Positions 1 to 13,000 of a stretch of DNA of 64,000 nucleotides are shown piece by piece. The notes under the pieces were generated by a model. That model had not been told where the DNA came from. It worked only from the letters and a program-made list of their open reading frames with translations, and searched no databases. The stretch spans positions 54,906,001-54,970,000 of the forward strand of contig NC_070613.1 of NCBI RefSeq assembly GCF_027172205.1, given 5' to 3'. The DNA comes from Podarcis raffonei (Eukaryota; Chordata; Lepidosauria; Squamata; Lacertidae). The position numbers and the translations under genes were made by a program. Every line of letters starts with the position of its first letter. The first letter of the stretch is position 1.

Positions 1-1506
1 ATGTGACAACTGACCATATGAAGTACTTGCAGACTGGGGGATAATGTTTGCACCTGCCAGGTATGTGAAGGCTGCTTGCCTTCACACATTGGGACAAACA
101 CTGTTCTTCCCAGTTCAATGGGGATTCTTCTCTCCCTTGGCACTTACTGACTCCTTCCCCTTGAACGCATTTGTACCAGGCCAGGATGCAAGTATCTTCA
201 TTTTGTACACAGAGAGAGCTGCTCTGATTTCCTTAATTTAGGGGTTTCCATTGTGTCAAAATTTCAGAACTGTCCGTTTGACCAGGATGAAACAAACAAG
301 TATATTATGCCGAGAATGACTTTGGGTCTCTGTGGATTCTCTGGTACATTCCAGGTACACCCTGTTCCTTGGTGGGTTGAAGCCAGCTGGCCAAGTGTGA
401 ATGAACTTGTCTTTCTTCAACTTGGCAGACTGGGCTTACGGTTGAGTTTAGGAGGTGAGACCAAGGCAATCTGAAGCAGCAGCAAGAGCTAGTTGCTCTG
501 ATTTGTGAGCAGCGTGGAGCAATCCTGACCCAGAAGCCTTTATAGGGGCCAAAAGGTTACCCACCTGATCTGCTCTGGCTTACTAGAATAAATATGAGGC
601 TTCCTTGTTGGTGCAACTGGTCTCTCTGCGTTTCTCACCATTTCACCACAGTTGACTGGTGGCACACAGGTAGAATTTCTGATCCTCCTTAAGTTGCCAG
701 TTGGAGACTCAATGTGGATTTGAGTTCTGGACTCTGCACTGTGCCTGTTCTGTGGATGATTATTCTCTAAGGCTGTCGATATAATTGCAGAATTATTATT
801 TTTTTAAAGTCAACCTTTGCAGCCCTTGGAGGAGTGTAATCTATTGGACAGCCAGCAATAACTGCCTCCTATTTTTAGATCCGTTGCACTGCATGTCCTG
901 TAAAATCCACAGAGGATATCCAATCAGTTCTGCTTTCTACACCATCCATGGATGCCAGGTTGCCTTGCACCGATTTCTCCTTCCCTATGCAGTGCTATAA
1001 ATCCTCGCTTGGTGCTTACGCTTCTTTACGAGCCTCGTGTTTTCATGAGTCAGCACAGGGGTTGGGCTAAAGTCAATGGCAAACTCTCATTTCTGTCTCT
1101 CTGCTTCTCTTTCTACAGCATTTTGGGGCGTGTGGCTCTATCTGCGTGCACCCATTATAAGAAAAGGTTGCCAGAATCAATTTGGTTTTTATTAGGCAAC
1201 TTTGTAGATGGGTTTAATTATACAGAGCAGCCTATTCGAGTAATGGCAAATGGATGCAATAACAGCCGTTGTTGTCATTAATAGTATTTTATAAATTCAG
1301 GAATCACCTTTCATGTGAGTCTTAGGGTGATTTACAAACCTAGCATAAAAACAACTAAAAATAGTTTTCTAAAATAGGAGAAAAACAACCAAAGTTGGGT
1401 TTACAAATCATACAAAAGGAACATCTATGGCAGAAATCTTTTCACCCAGCTGGAAAAGCTAATTGAATTAAAAAATGTCATTGGCTGTTTCCACTGGCTG
1501 GAACCA

Positions 1507-1750
1507 GTGTGGTGTAGTGGTTAAGAGCGGTCGTCTCGTAATCTGGGGAACCGGGTTCGAGTCTCTGCTCCTCCACATGCAGCAGCTGGGTGACCTTGGG
1601 CCAGTCACACTTCTTTGAAGTCTCTCAGCCCCACTCACCTCACAGAGTGTTTGTTGTGGGGGAGGAAGGGAAAGGAGATTGTTAGCTGCTTTGAGACTCC
1701 TTAAGGGGGGTGAAAGGCAGGATATCAAGTCAAACTCTTCTTCTTCTTCC
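1507..1750 (+). repeat. tRNA-derived SINE with CORE/MIR-like middle
   Basis: The element begins with a pol III promoter-like head (GTGTAGTGGTTAAGAGC as A box, GGGTTCGAGTC as B box). It then has the MIR-like GTGACCTTGGGCCAGTCACA segment and ends in (TTC)n. Family name is uncertain (ACA-SINE- or MIR-like). It lies in an EEPD1 intron. Confidence 0.7.
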
Positions 1751-1959
1751 GGAAAGTACAGATTTTGAGCACCTGTCTTATCTCAGCAGAGATGCTGTTC
1801 CACGAAACAGGGGAAGCCCTTCTCCAAATTACTGTGGCGTGAGCTTTTGGTATGTTAGGAACTTGAAGGAGAAACTCCCTTGCAGGTTGTAGTGCTTTTC
1901 TGAGTATTTAAGGCATAAGGCAGTCTCTCAAGCAACTCGATTCTGTAGCACCTCATAAG

Positions 1960-2420
1960 TTAGCACCAAAATATTGAACTGCAGATGGGGAGCCCATGCA
2001 GATCCCACAAACAAGGTGTTGTATGCTTGTGCCAGTCTGTCTCTATAAGCAGCCTAGGTGCTGTTCTGCCAGTGCACCTGTAGCCTCTGGACTAACCTCA
2101 AGAGTAGCCGCACAAAGAGCCCATTGCAGTAATCCAGTGTTGAGGCTACCAGTGCATGTGGTCAAACTATCAAGATTCAGGAATAGCCTAGCTGTCTTAA
2201 AAGCCAAAGCTGCTAAACAGTACCCCAGCCGCTGAGGACAACTGTGTCCACGGTGATGGATCTAGAAGCAGCCTCAGACTATGTACCTTCTCCTCCAGGG
2301 TGTCCTGAGGCTATTGCAGATGTCATGGAAAGGAAGGAAAGTGAGAGGCTATCAGGAAGCTGGAAGTGGACGACCACAGGGAAAGCCGCAGTAGGCTGGG
2401 GAATGAGAAGATGGGATCCC
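1960..2420 (-). mobile_element. L2-type LINE fragment (reverse transcriptase end)
   Basis: Read on the minus strand, the segment resembles the L2 ORF2 region encoding DYCNALYxGLP followed by VQNAAARLLTG and HWLP, which I recognise from reptile L2 copies. It is degraded and 5' truncated. Exact borders are uncertain. From 2421 to 2937 I see nothing I can name. Confidence 0.5.
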
Positions 2421-2937
2421 AAGAAAAATTCAACTCAGAGAAGGGCCACAGCAGGCTGAGAGGAGGAGGCCCAGATCCCAGGGACATGCCTTGAGGACTG
2501 CCACAAAAGTATTCAGCCCCACAATGCTGAATACTCCAAGCCCAGTGTCACCCACCAAGGAGCCGCCTCTGCTGCCCTCCCCTTAGCCAAGAGGGCTCCC
2601 CTCCTGGGGAGGCATCTGGGGCAAAGCTGGTCCAACTCCACCCCCTATCTCCAGTTGTCCCTGGGTTCGCCACCAATGTGCCAGAGATGGCCTTCAGCAG
2701 CATCCCCAGTCTGTCTCTTATGCCCAGCACCAGGTCCAGGCCCTCAATACCAAGCCAGGTGGAGAAGTTTCCTGGTATGTAAGAGAAGATTTATGGACTC
2801 CAGTGGCAGGGCCTTCCTCCCTTGACCACCATGTCTGTGATTCTGTGGACCATATGATGTGCTTTTGTGAACCATTATCCCTAGAAGTGGTGGTTAGCAG
2901 TAGCTGGAGTGACTCTTCAAAAGACAAGGATCTTTTG

Positions 2938-3425
2938 CGAATACTTGGAATTAGCAAAGTTGACTGATTTGATAAGACAAAAACCAAAAAATATAATCCA
3001 GAAACAATGGAAATGTCTAAATAATTCTTTATGTAGACAAGGATTAAATGTAAGGTATTGGTTGTGTTTAGAATAGACTTATGAAAGATTTAGAAAACAT
3101 ACTGATTAGAATATTTGTGTGAGATTGTATGGGGAAAATATGAAATAACAGATACAATCTTGCTTAAAACGTATATAGGAAGTGCAGTGTAAGCAATGGA
3201 AGTCAATCAATGAAATTTTATTATTAATTTCATATCGTGATATTTGTAGAATAAATTTGGAAGAAATTCTTCCAACTTTTCTTCTTCTTTTTTCTTATCT
3301 TATTTTTCTCTCTTTTTTTCCTTTTTATGTATGTGTGCTTATTTGAAGTGTACGTATTTGCAGTGTTTTGCTTATATTTTGTAACAATTATGTTAAATAA
3401 ATTTAAAAATAAATAAATGAAAAAA
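2938..3425 (+). mobile_element. LINE-1 3' end (ORF2 tail plus 3' UTR)
   Basis: The start encodes YLELAKLTxLIRQKP-like sequence of the reptile L1 ORF2 C terminus, then an AT-rich 3' UTR ending near TTAAATAAATTT. The same 3' end recurs at 13140-13496, so both copies belong to one L1 subfamily. Confidence 0.65.
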
Positions 3426-4004
3426 ACCAAAAGACAAGGATCAGGCAAATTTGTAGGGGGTGAATATATTTTGATTAACTGTGAGAGCAAAACGGAGCTT
3501 CTAGGTTCAAAACGGTAGACCTATTAATACCTGACTTTCAGGATAAATCACAGGGGTTGTTTTGCCCCCTGCACGTCTTGCTTGTGAACTTCCCAGAAGC
3601 ACCTGGTTAGCCAAGGTTGACAAAGAAACGCTTCACCACTTTGCTCTTCTGGCTGATCTAGCAAGGCAGCTCTTCAAGCAAACATAGCAGTCAAGGAGCT
3701 GCCTTTCAGATGTAAATACAGCAACTCCCACCTCACGCTGTTGGTTCTTGCATGCAGCATTCTGGTATGATAGTTGGGTCCTCAGCCAAGAACCTGCTTG
3801 CGCACGCTGTATCAGAGCAGTCAAAGTCAGCTGTGTCCAGTGAAGTAGCGTAAGCTCTTGCAAGATAGATGGGGATTTAATGACTGCGTGGGACTGCAGC
3901 GTTGTAAATGGCTGACTAGCATGCCATATAAGGGTTTTCAAGCTTTCAGGAGCTACTTTTACTTGGTTTTAAAATGACTTCTTTTGCTGTTTTTTCTCTT
4001 CCAG

Positions 4005-4056
4005 CATCAAGCTTTTGGCTGTGCAGGAGCTGGTGGACAGAGATGCACTGGAAAAG
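4005..4056 (+). CDS. EEPD1: EEPD1 coding exon (SIKLLAVQELVDRDALEK)
   Basis: This 52-nt exon follows a pyrimidine-rich tract ending in ccag and ends before gtattt. The first base completes a serine codon begun in the previous exon, outside the window. It encodes the link from the large 5' exon into the nuclease domain. No earlier EEPD1 exon was found in 1-4004. Confidence 0.92.
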
Positions 4057-7000
4057 GTATTTCCACCTGTTTGTAGAGCTTGCACACATCTTTTCAAGCA
4101 CAACTCTTCTTTTAGCTAAAGGATTCCCTGTTTATTGCGATTCATATAGTATGGATCCCCTTCACTTCATACTACATATTGCACCAGATATAATGCTAGT
4201 TGAACATGGTAAGGATGGACTGCGGTGATATTTGGGCTTGTGTGGCCGCACCTCCTCCCTCTTCTCTTTTGTGCAACTGTGAGGAGGAGTTTGGTTATTT
4301 TCATTTCTGTTTTAGATTTTGCAGCAACTTGCGATGTTGTCTGAACCTGAACAAACTGGTTCATCTTAACTGTGGTTAGTGGAAACCGGCCAACTTGAAA
4401 CGATGGTTTATGAAGCTGGCTTGTTTCAACGAACCATGGTTAAGATTAGCCACAGTTTAAGATTCAGATAACATGTTACAATCATAAAATTGTGGATTGG
4501 AAGGGACCACAAGGGTCATCTAGTCCAACCCCCTGCAATGCAGGAATCTTTTGCTCAATGTGGGGCTTGAATCCATGACCCTGAAATTAACAGTCTCAGG
4601 CTCTACCAACTGAGCTATCCCAGCTGTTAAACTGTAGTTAATCTAAATTTCTCATCTCCTTCTGATAGCCATGCCAGATGGGAGGAGACAGTGCACAACC
4701 TCAGGGTTTGTTGAGACTTATTATTGTAGTGCTAAACCATGGTTTAGCATGACACCTGAATGCAGCCAGTGCCAGAGGAAATTTGGTTCATTCTTATGCC
4801 CCGGCCCAGTATACCTGAAGGAGCGTCTCCACCCACATTGTTCTACCCAGACACTGAGGTCCAGTGTCTGGGGCCTTCTGACGGTTCCCTCACTGTGAGA
4901 AGCCAAGTTACAGGGAACCAGGCAGAGGGCCTTCTCAGTAGTGGCACCCGCCCTGTGGAACGCCCTCCCATCAGATGTCAAAGAGAAAAACAACTATCAG
5001 ACTTTTAGAAGACATCCGAAGGCAGCCCTGTTTAGGGAAGCTTTTAATGTGTAAAAGACTGTAGTATTTTAATATTCTGTTGGAAGCCGCCCAGAGTGGC
5101 TGGGGAAACCCAGCCAGATGGGCGGGGTAAAGGTAAAGGGACCCCTGACCATTAGGTCTAGTTGCAGAGGACTCGGGGGTTGCAGCGCTCCTCTCGCTTT
5201 ATTGGCCAAGGGAGCCGGCGTTCAGCTTCCGGGTCATGTGGCCAGCATGACTAAGCCGCTTCTGGCAAACCAGAGCAGCGCACGGAAACGCCGTTTACCT
5301 TCCCACTGGAGCGGTACCTATTTATCTACTTGCACTTTGACGTGCTTTCAAACTGCTAGGTTGGCAGGAGCAGGGACCAAGAAACAGGAGCTCACCACAT
5401 CGTGGGGATTTGAACTGCCAACCTTCTGATCGGCCAATCCTAGGCTCTGTGGTTTAACCCACAGTATAAATAATAAATTATTATTGTTATTGTTATTGTT
5501 ATTGTTATTGTTATTGTTATGTGCTCCAAGTAAGAGTAAGAGTCTTCTGCTCTTTTTTCTCTTAGCATTCTCTGGACTGCAATTATTAACCACATGTCTA
5601 TGTGCTGTTCATATGAGTTTTCAACATGCTCACGGGATCTTTGACAATGCTGCACAGCAGACCACTTTTGAAAGTGAGCTGAGTTTCAGAGCTTGCGATA
5701 TGACTGTGTTTGTGTGTTTGAGAGAGAGACAGAGACAGACAGACAGAGGGAGAAACTCTCGTGTCTTTTCAGATGGGGGGGGGCTTTAAAAAATCCCCAC
5801 TGGGTGCATGTAACCCTTTGGGCTTGCCTAAAGTAATTCTTTGGATCCCTCTTCAGATGCTACAGTGCAAAAACTAGCTTTTCTCGAAGCTTCCTGATTT
5901 CTGCAGCTTTCCGCATTGTTGTGGGAAATGTCCCGCAATTGCCTTGGGTCATAGGATGCCATCCAGCCAATCCTACTCTTTTATAGCAGACCTCCCCCCC
6001 CATTTTCATGTTTTCTTTTAGAAGTGTCTATTGCTCCCGTTGTTCGGTCCCAGCGCCTGCCAACCTAGCAGTTCAAAAGCACTCCCGGGTGCAAGTAGAT
6101 AAATAGGGACCGCTTACTAGCAGGAAGGTAAATGGCGTTTCCGTGTGCGGCTCTGGCTCGCCAGAGCAGCGATGTCACGCTGGCCACGTGACCCGGAAGT
6201 GTCTCCGGACAGCGCTGGCCCCCAGCCTCTTGAGTGAGATGGGCTCACAACCCCAGAGTCTGTCAAGACTGGCCTGTACGGGCAGGGGTACCTTTACCTT
6301 TTATCAACATATCATTGCAAGTGACCATCTCAGTCCTCATTAGGCCGTTGCTGCTGTTGTTTAGAGTGCAAGGAGGGTGGATTCTCATGGGTTTTCGGTT
6401 GACAAAATGTTGCATTTCTGCAAACATGGTTGTTCCTCTGAGCATACTGCTACCTCCCTTTCTCCCTCCTCACCTTTGTGGCCTCTTTTTTTGGATGCCT
6501 TCCTGTTTACCCCCTGAGTTCACTATAAGAAGGAGTGGCATGAAAACGTATATTCGTTTACATATGAACTGGGGTGTGTGTGTGTGTGTGTGTGTGCGTG
6601 TTTTGCAAAGTTTCGAAAACTTATTTTGTATCATTTGGCCGGCTTTCTGTTCTTCGCCTAACAAAATATAGACATGTGAAAACAAGTTTAGGATGGATGG
6701 ATTTCGCAGCTTCCTCGCTCTGATAGAACATTTCTTTCTCCCATATCTGGCATGGAACATAACAGATTCGACAAATGCGCTCTCAGTGGCTTTCTTGTCT
6801 CCCCGGCACATCGGCTTCCATACATTTCAGCCAGATCAGTGTTTCATCGTGATTAAACCCATTGTTATCTTTGTTAGTCCTAAATCACTTTCACAGCAAA
6901 GCGGACTGTTCATGCGATGACTGTTAAACAGAAGAGAGAGCTATACCCTGCCCAAATAACGCTCCTCCTTTCTACGGACTCAAAAGTGCCAAAGCCCTGG

Positions 7001-10000
7001 CAGTTCTGTGAGAGAACATGTAACTTTTTCTGCACACGCAGCATGCTTGTGTGTAACATATATATTCATGCACAGATAAATAATATTGGGAAAGGGAACT
7101 GGTGCATAGCAAGGCTTTATTGCCACAATAATTGATTTTTTGTGGCTTTTCTTTAAAACTTAAATGCACTGTACTTTCCTGTGTATAAGACGTACCCCCA
7201 TGAAATTTCAGAAAATGGGGGGAGATGGCACAATGTTGTTGAGCTTCTTTTGGGAAGGATTGCCCAGAGTTTTTGAGCTTTTTTGGGGGGGGGTGCCCAA
7301 AATTGCTCACCTGTATGTGTCGGCCAATCAACATCAACCATTGACGCAGCAACCAATGACACGCACAATTGTCACTGACAGCCGCGGCAGCAACCAATCA
7401 AACGTCCACCCTATGCACTACCCATGTGTAAGACGACCCCCACTTTTTAGCATGATTTTAAAAAATAATAACATAGTTTTATACACAGAAAAGTACGGTA
7501 GGTATGAGTTAGCATCTCCTAGCCACAGAAGCCTTCTCCACTCAACCCCACCTCTGCTTTTAAGTGCTTCCCCCCACCCCCAAGTAACCACTGTCTTCTC
7601 ATTGGTCTTCCACTGACTCCTTTTTCTAAGAGTTCATCAAAGCTAAATGGAATCAGAGCCAGCTGGAGCTATCGACTCACATAGCCAAATCTGGACTTGG
7701 ACGCTATACTTTTAAAGCACATCTGAAGCATATTCTTTCCCTCAAAGAATTCTGGGCACTGTAGTTTTCCCTTCACAGAGTTACAGTGAACCAGCAACCC
7801 TCTGCAAAGTGCAGTGCCCATAATTCGTTAAGGGAAGCAATGTGCTCCCAGTGTTATTTAAAGGTATACTGCTTACACAGCCTTGGAAAGTATGTCCTCC
7901 CAGTTCATTGTCCCTGAGGTCAGTGGCTGGAACTGACAATGACATTTTCCGAAGCAAACAGGCAGAAGAAGCCAATAGTTGTAACTGCTTTGGAGAGCCA
8001 TCACCTGTCTGTCAGCCAGTTGTCCCAGGAGTACCTTTTAGAGGAGCCTGACAATTTTTCTCCTTTATTGTGGGTGTTCCCGACCAAGCGGGTTTCACTG
8101 AGCGAGGCTGAATCATGTGTCTAGGCTTAACAAACTGGTGAATGCCAAATGCAAAAAAGCAAGAAAGATATGAAGCGGAATCACAGTTGCCGGAGAGCTC
8201 AAGTTGACTTGCTGCATTAGGTTTCACTCACCTCACTGAGAGGTAAATTATACTGAAACTTTTTTTATAATATTTTTTATTAATTTTAACATATAAATTA
8301 TAAAATGTACCACAAAACTTATCACTTACACAAACTTTTTAGACTTCCATCAGCACCTCTGATGATCCACCTTTAACCACTTCTTATGCATTTCTTAACT
8401 TTATATTGCCTTTACATCTCTTAACAAATCCTCCTCCCCCTTGTCCATTTTTACAATGCTTCTAATAATACTCGTCACAAAACTTCTTGCAACCCTACAA
8501 ACGTCGTCTGTTCTTCATAACTACTTTTCAAATAGTCCGTAAATTTACTCCAGTCTTCCGTGAATTTCTGGTCTCGCCGGTTTCGAATCCTTCCTGTTAG
8601 TTTATCTAATTCTGCATAGTCCATTAACTTCATCCTCCATTCTTCAATCGATGGTAACTCTTCTTGCTTCCATTTTTGGGCCAATAATATTCTTGCTGCT
8701 GTTATTATACTGAAACTTTCATTTGTCGGAAGCAATTCTCAGTGATACTTCCAGTCTAGGTTTTTCCTTTTTCCAGCCTTGTTTTGTGACCATCTTTCGC
8801 TCAGGAAGAACAAAATGACTGATTAGGCAGCTTCTCAGTCTTCTTCCTGTATATATTATATTTATAATGCAGGCAGAGTATGTCGTGAAGAGGGAGCTTA
8901 AGGACAAGCCCAGGTTCGGACCATACGCTAAGCAAAGGTGTGGATTAGCTTGGTGCAGGGTGGCAGTAAAAAAGACCCAGGAAGCGCAAAGAAGCTGCAA
9001 GCTCTTCACTGGGAGCCTATACAGTTGCACCCTCCTGTTAAACAATGGTTTGGCTTACTGTGTCATGCCAACCAGAGGAGAAGTACTTTTTGCACATAAT
9101 CTTGCAGCGTTGTGTTGCATTGAATGACCTTAAGTTCTATTGTTGTAAACAATAAAAATCTGCCCTTTTTCCCTTATCCAAGAGCCCGTATAGAGTCCTT
9201 ACGTGAGTTCCCTAGTGGTAGGGGAAAATAACAGAGGCCAACCAGAGAATATTGAGAAGCAAAGCAGCTAGTAAGCCTGATCTTTATTGATCTGTTGCAA
9301 CAGGGTGCTCCCCTCACACGCAGGAAAGGAAGAGGACCTCGAACCATGGCGCGCAAGGCCTTATATAGACATTTTAAATTCCCTGCACTGGAGCTCAAGA
9401 CCACCCCTCCATACATCATACATATATCACAGAAGGGGTGTAACTCAAGACCACCCCCCAGATATATCATACCTACATCACAGAAAGGGCGGTCTACAAC
9501 AGAAATTTGAGTGTGTTGTTTATCTCCTGTCTGGCAGGTTATCTGATAATGCCTTATCTGATTGCCTTTCCTGGTAGTCTTTTCCTGGTAGTCTGGTAGC
9601 CCTTTGAAATGGTGATTACTAAATTCCTGTAACAAGGAAGGTTTTTTTCCCCACCTCCTCCCTCCTTGCAGAGAAACATTTGGTCAGCTTGGGAGTCAAA
9701 ATGGTTTCAGGACTGTTTTCCTGTGCTGCTTCAGACATGTGGTTTATATATTTATGTACGTGTTTGCTTGGTACATTTATGAACATTTAATATATATCTA
9801 AGACCTTAAAATTCTTATTACATTATGAACAGGGGAGAAAATTTTCTTTCCATCAACTTTCCCCATACCATGGAAAAAAAAATTGCACTTCTACAATTTC
9901 CTGACTTACTCACCATTTTTCTAAACTAAGAGGTTCCCAGTGTAGTAACTACGCAACATAGCTTGTCCCTAGTTCAGCTGAGATCTTAAAGAGTTGAACT

Positions 10001-13000
10001 CCCAACCTGTTCTTCAGCAGATGACTGGCATTAGCTCTGGAATCCTTCCTCTTGTACCTATCTGAGAAAGGGAGTGAGTTTTCCTGCAGAAATTACAGAA
10101 CAAATTTTTTAAAATTGCAGTACATGAGGAAAAACTTCAAAGTTTGCAAACATTGCAAATGCTCTCATCAGTCTTGTGTAATTCACTTAGCTTGCATGTT
10201 CCGTCTAGCCAAGATTAATTGTTTAGTCATCCAGCCAAAACTAACCGAATGAGTACACATTGTCTTTGATTTCTGCAATTTGCTGGTTTATCAAAGTTGA
10301 AGCGAATTGAAATTAATTAAACCCAGTTGACCCGAGGAAATTGCATCGTTGCAAACGCCTACATAAATCTCCCACTTTTAATTTAAGGCTTGAACCTCCA
10401 AGACGTGTACAAGCAAATAAAGAGTAAAGATGGGTCATATTGACCTTCACTGCACCGGGCATGACTAATGCGAAGATATTGTAAGAGGAGTGCCATTGTG
10501 TGATATCAAAAGAAAAGATGGCCATTTCTAGGCTCTTGTGTATCTAGCAGTGAAAGATCTTTCTTTAATGACTTTCGATGGTTGATGGCTATAAAATAGC
10601 AAAGTCGTTTGACCTGCTTGGGTAAGAACTGGCAAAGAACACTTTGGCATTTGGAATATAGCCAGCCAAGAAAACAAAAGTCTGTGCTTTCCAGCTGACT
10701 AGGAAAAAGCCATCTTGGGGTGGAGAAAGGACCGTCAGCTTTTTCTTTTCTGAGAACTGCTTTATTAGTCTAGATTGGTCTAATCAATATTTTACTCTCC
10801 GGATCCAATGGACTCCATCTCAGACTAAGGTAGCCTGGCTAATAATCAGGGAAGGTGAGATTTGTCATCCAACCAGGGCACCACATTGGCTGTGTCTGGT
10901 CAAAGTATTGTCCATCTAGCCCCTTAATGTCTACCCTGCCTGGCAGTGACCTTGCAGGGTCTCGGGTAGAAAGGTGTTTGGCATCACCTGCAACCCACTC
11001 CTTTCAGCTGGCGTTGGCAGGAGTTGAACACGAGGCCTTCGGCATGCCAGCCAACCACACAGCTAAGGTTCCTCTTGTCACGCTTTCTCTATCCTGGCCT
11101 CTGACAATAAGAACATCCTATTAAAAATTTCCCTAACAGGGTATTTGAAAAGGAGTTTTCTTTGCTGCTAAGAAACAGCTATCAAAGTCTCTTTGATATT
11201 GTCTGACAGAAATAGATGTTCTTTTCTGGATCCGTTGATTCATCTTTCATTCTCCATTCATTGTGAGCAAATCGGTCTCCTTTTTTTCAAAAGTGTTCAG
11301 ACCAATGTCTTTGGATGTGTAGCCCGCAGGTGCGCTTCATAGTAGTGGCAGATGGCTTGAGAGAGAGAAAAAGCAGTCAAATGTCTCTTGGTTTGTATTC
11401 TGGGTTGCTCATTCAGGCACCTGCACCATAAAGATAAGGACATTCCCTTTTCCCATTTACAATGAAGCTGCCTTATCTCAAATATGTTTCTTTTGTTCTG
11501 TGCGCCATAAAACCATTAAATATTAGAGGGGTGACGAGTGGCATCCCTGGTGAATGCGTGTTACCTTGAGTGTGTGGCTGAAGGAGTTTGGGGGCGACAG
11601 AATCAAAGACTTGCTCTTAACTTTTAATCTTCTACCTGGCTGTCAACCCGGCATTCCACACTATTGAGTTCTTATGGGGCTCATTCGCAGCAAGAATACT
11701 AATTGCAAAAAAACTGGAAAAGTGAAACAGTACCAACGAAAAAAGAGTGGCAAGAAAGATGATTTGATTACCTTGAGTTGGCAAAAATGACGGATGCAGT
11801 TACGGGACAGTCTAAACAAACATTTCAAAAAGAGTGGGGAATGTACAGAGATTGTTTAAAAAAACCAGTGCCCTCAAATTAAAACCTGGACTTGCTTCGA
11901 ATAATTTTTGCAAAACAAATTACGGTTTACAAATACAACATACAGAGAAGGGTGGAAAAGACGAAATGAGAAAGAAACAGTTTATCAAGTTTAAAATCAG
12001 ACCCGCGTTGAGGAGGGAGGGAAGTCTTATTAGAATAGAATAAGAATTAAAGATTGGATAACCTAAGTCTGTGTGCAGATACTTGCGGATTTATGGATAT
12101 ATGTTTATCATTTGTTTTGTGTTTTCTTTTGTAGTTTGTTTTCTAAGTGTCGTGTGTGTGTGTGTGTGTGTGCTGTAATAATAAGCTGTTAAAAAGCATT
12201 TACAATAAATGCTCCCCGCAGCTTTCTTTGCCATGGTTTTTTTTTGGGGGGGGGGACTTTGAGGTTCCCCTGAATCTGCCAATGCTTCTTATGCAGGAGG
12301 CTTTCAGATTTCACTTTGTAACAGCCGACAGTCTCTCCTGAAGTTCAGAAATGTGTCAGCGATGCTGATCTGAACTGCCTCTGAGTGTAACTCCCAAGGA
12401 TGGATAGCATTGCCTCACAGAGTTCAGGATGTGCCAATACGTGTCCCTGCATCATTTTTCCAAGATGTTTTATTTTATTTTATTTTTGGAGCCATTAACA
12501 TTAGCACTGCACGTCAATTATGGCCTAGGACAGAACAGACAACACATATTTGGGGTAGGAACATGTTTTCCTTTGTTGTGTCATTGTGTGTAAAGCACAC
12601 TGTACATTAATGACAATATTCCAGTAATCCTCACCTTGGCTTGGATCCTTACTTTCCTCCCACCAACAAAACACAGTTCGTGAAACTGCGCTTTTCAGCC
12701 TTTCTTTCTCTTTGCTCTGTGGTCTCCTTGAAAATCGGCTTCTGAAAGTTGGGGGGCCCTTGGGAATGGGGTAGAATATGCTGTGGGAGGGGCTTCAGGT
12801 GAAGGCAGGACTTGGTGGAAATTTCACCCCCTCTCCATTACGTGAATAAAGGAGCAATTTAGGATCCAGATCTATATTTTTTATAAATTGGTAGCTTTTG
12901 GTTCAGCATAAACCCTGGCCTGGTGATCAGACTTAAGAAGAGAGGTGACCTTGGTTTATGTTGCCAGAAATGGGTGCTAGAAATATAGTGGATAACATTT

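Noticed and set aside
4560-4622. Possible tRNA-Lys gene on the minus strand
   Set aside because: The anticodon loop and arms carry substitutions and the unit is fused to a CR1-like tail, so it is a SINE head rather than a tRNA gene.
5465-5521. Tandem units suggestive of a CRISPR-like or satellite array
   Set aside because: The units are only 6 bp (TTATTG) without spacers and belong to an L2 tail microsatellite.
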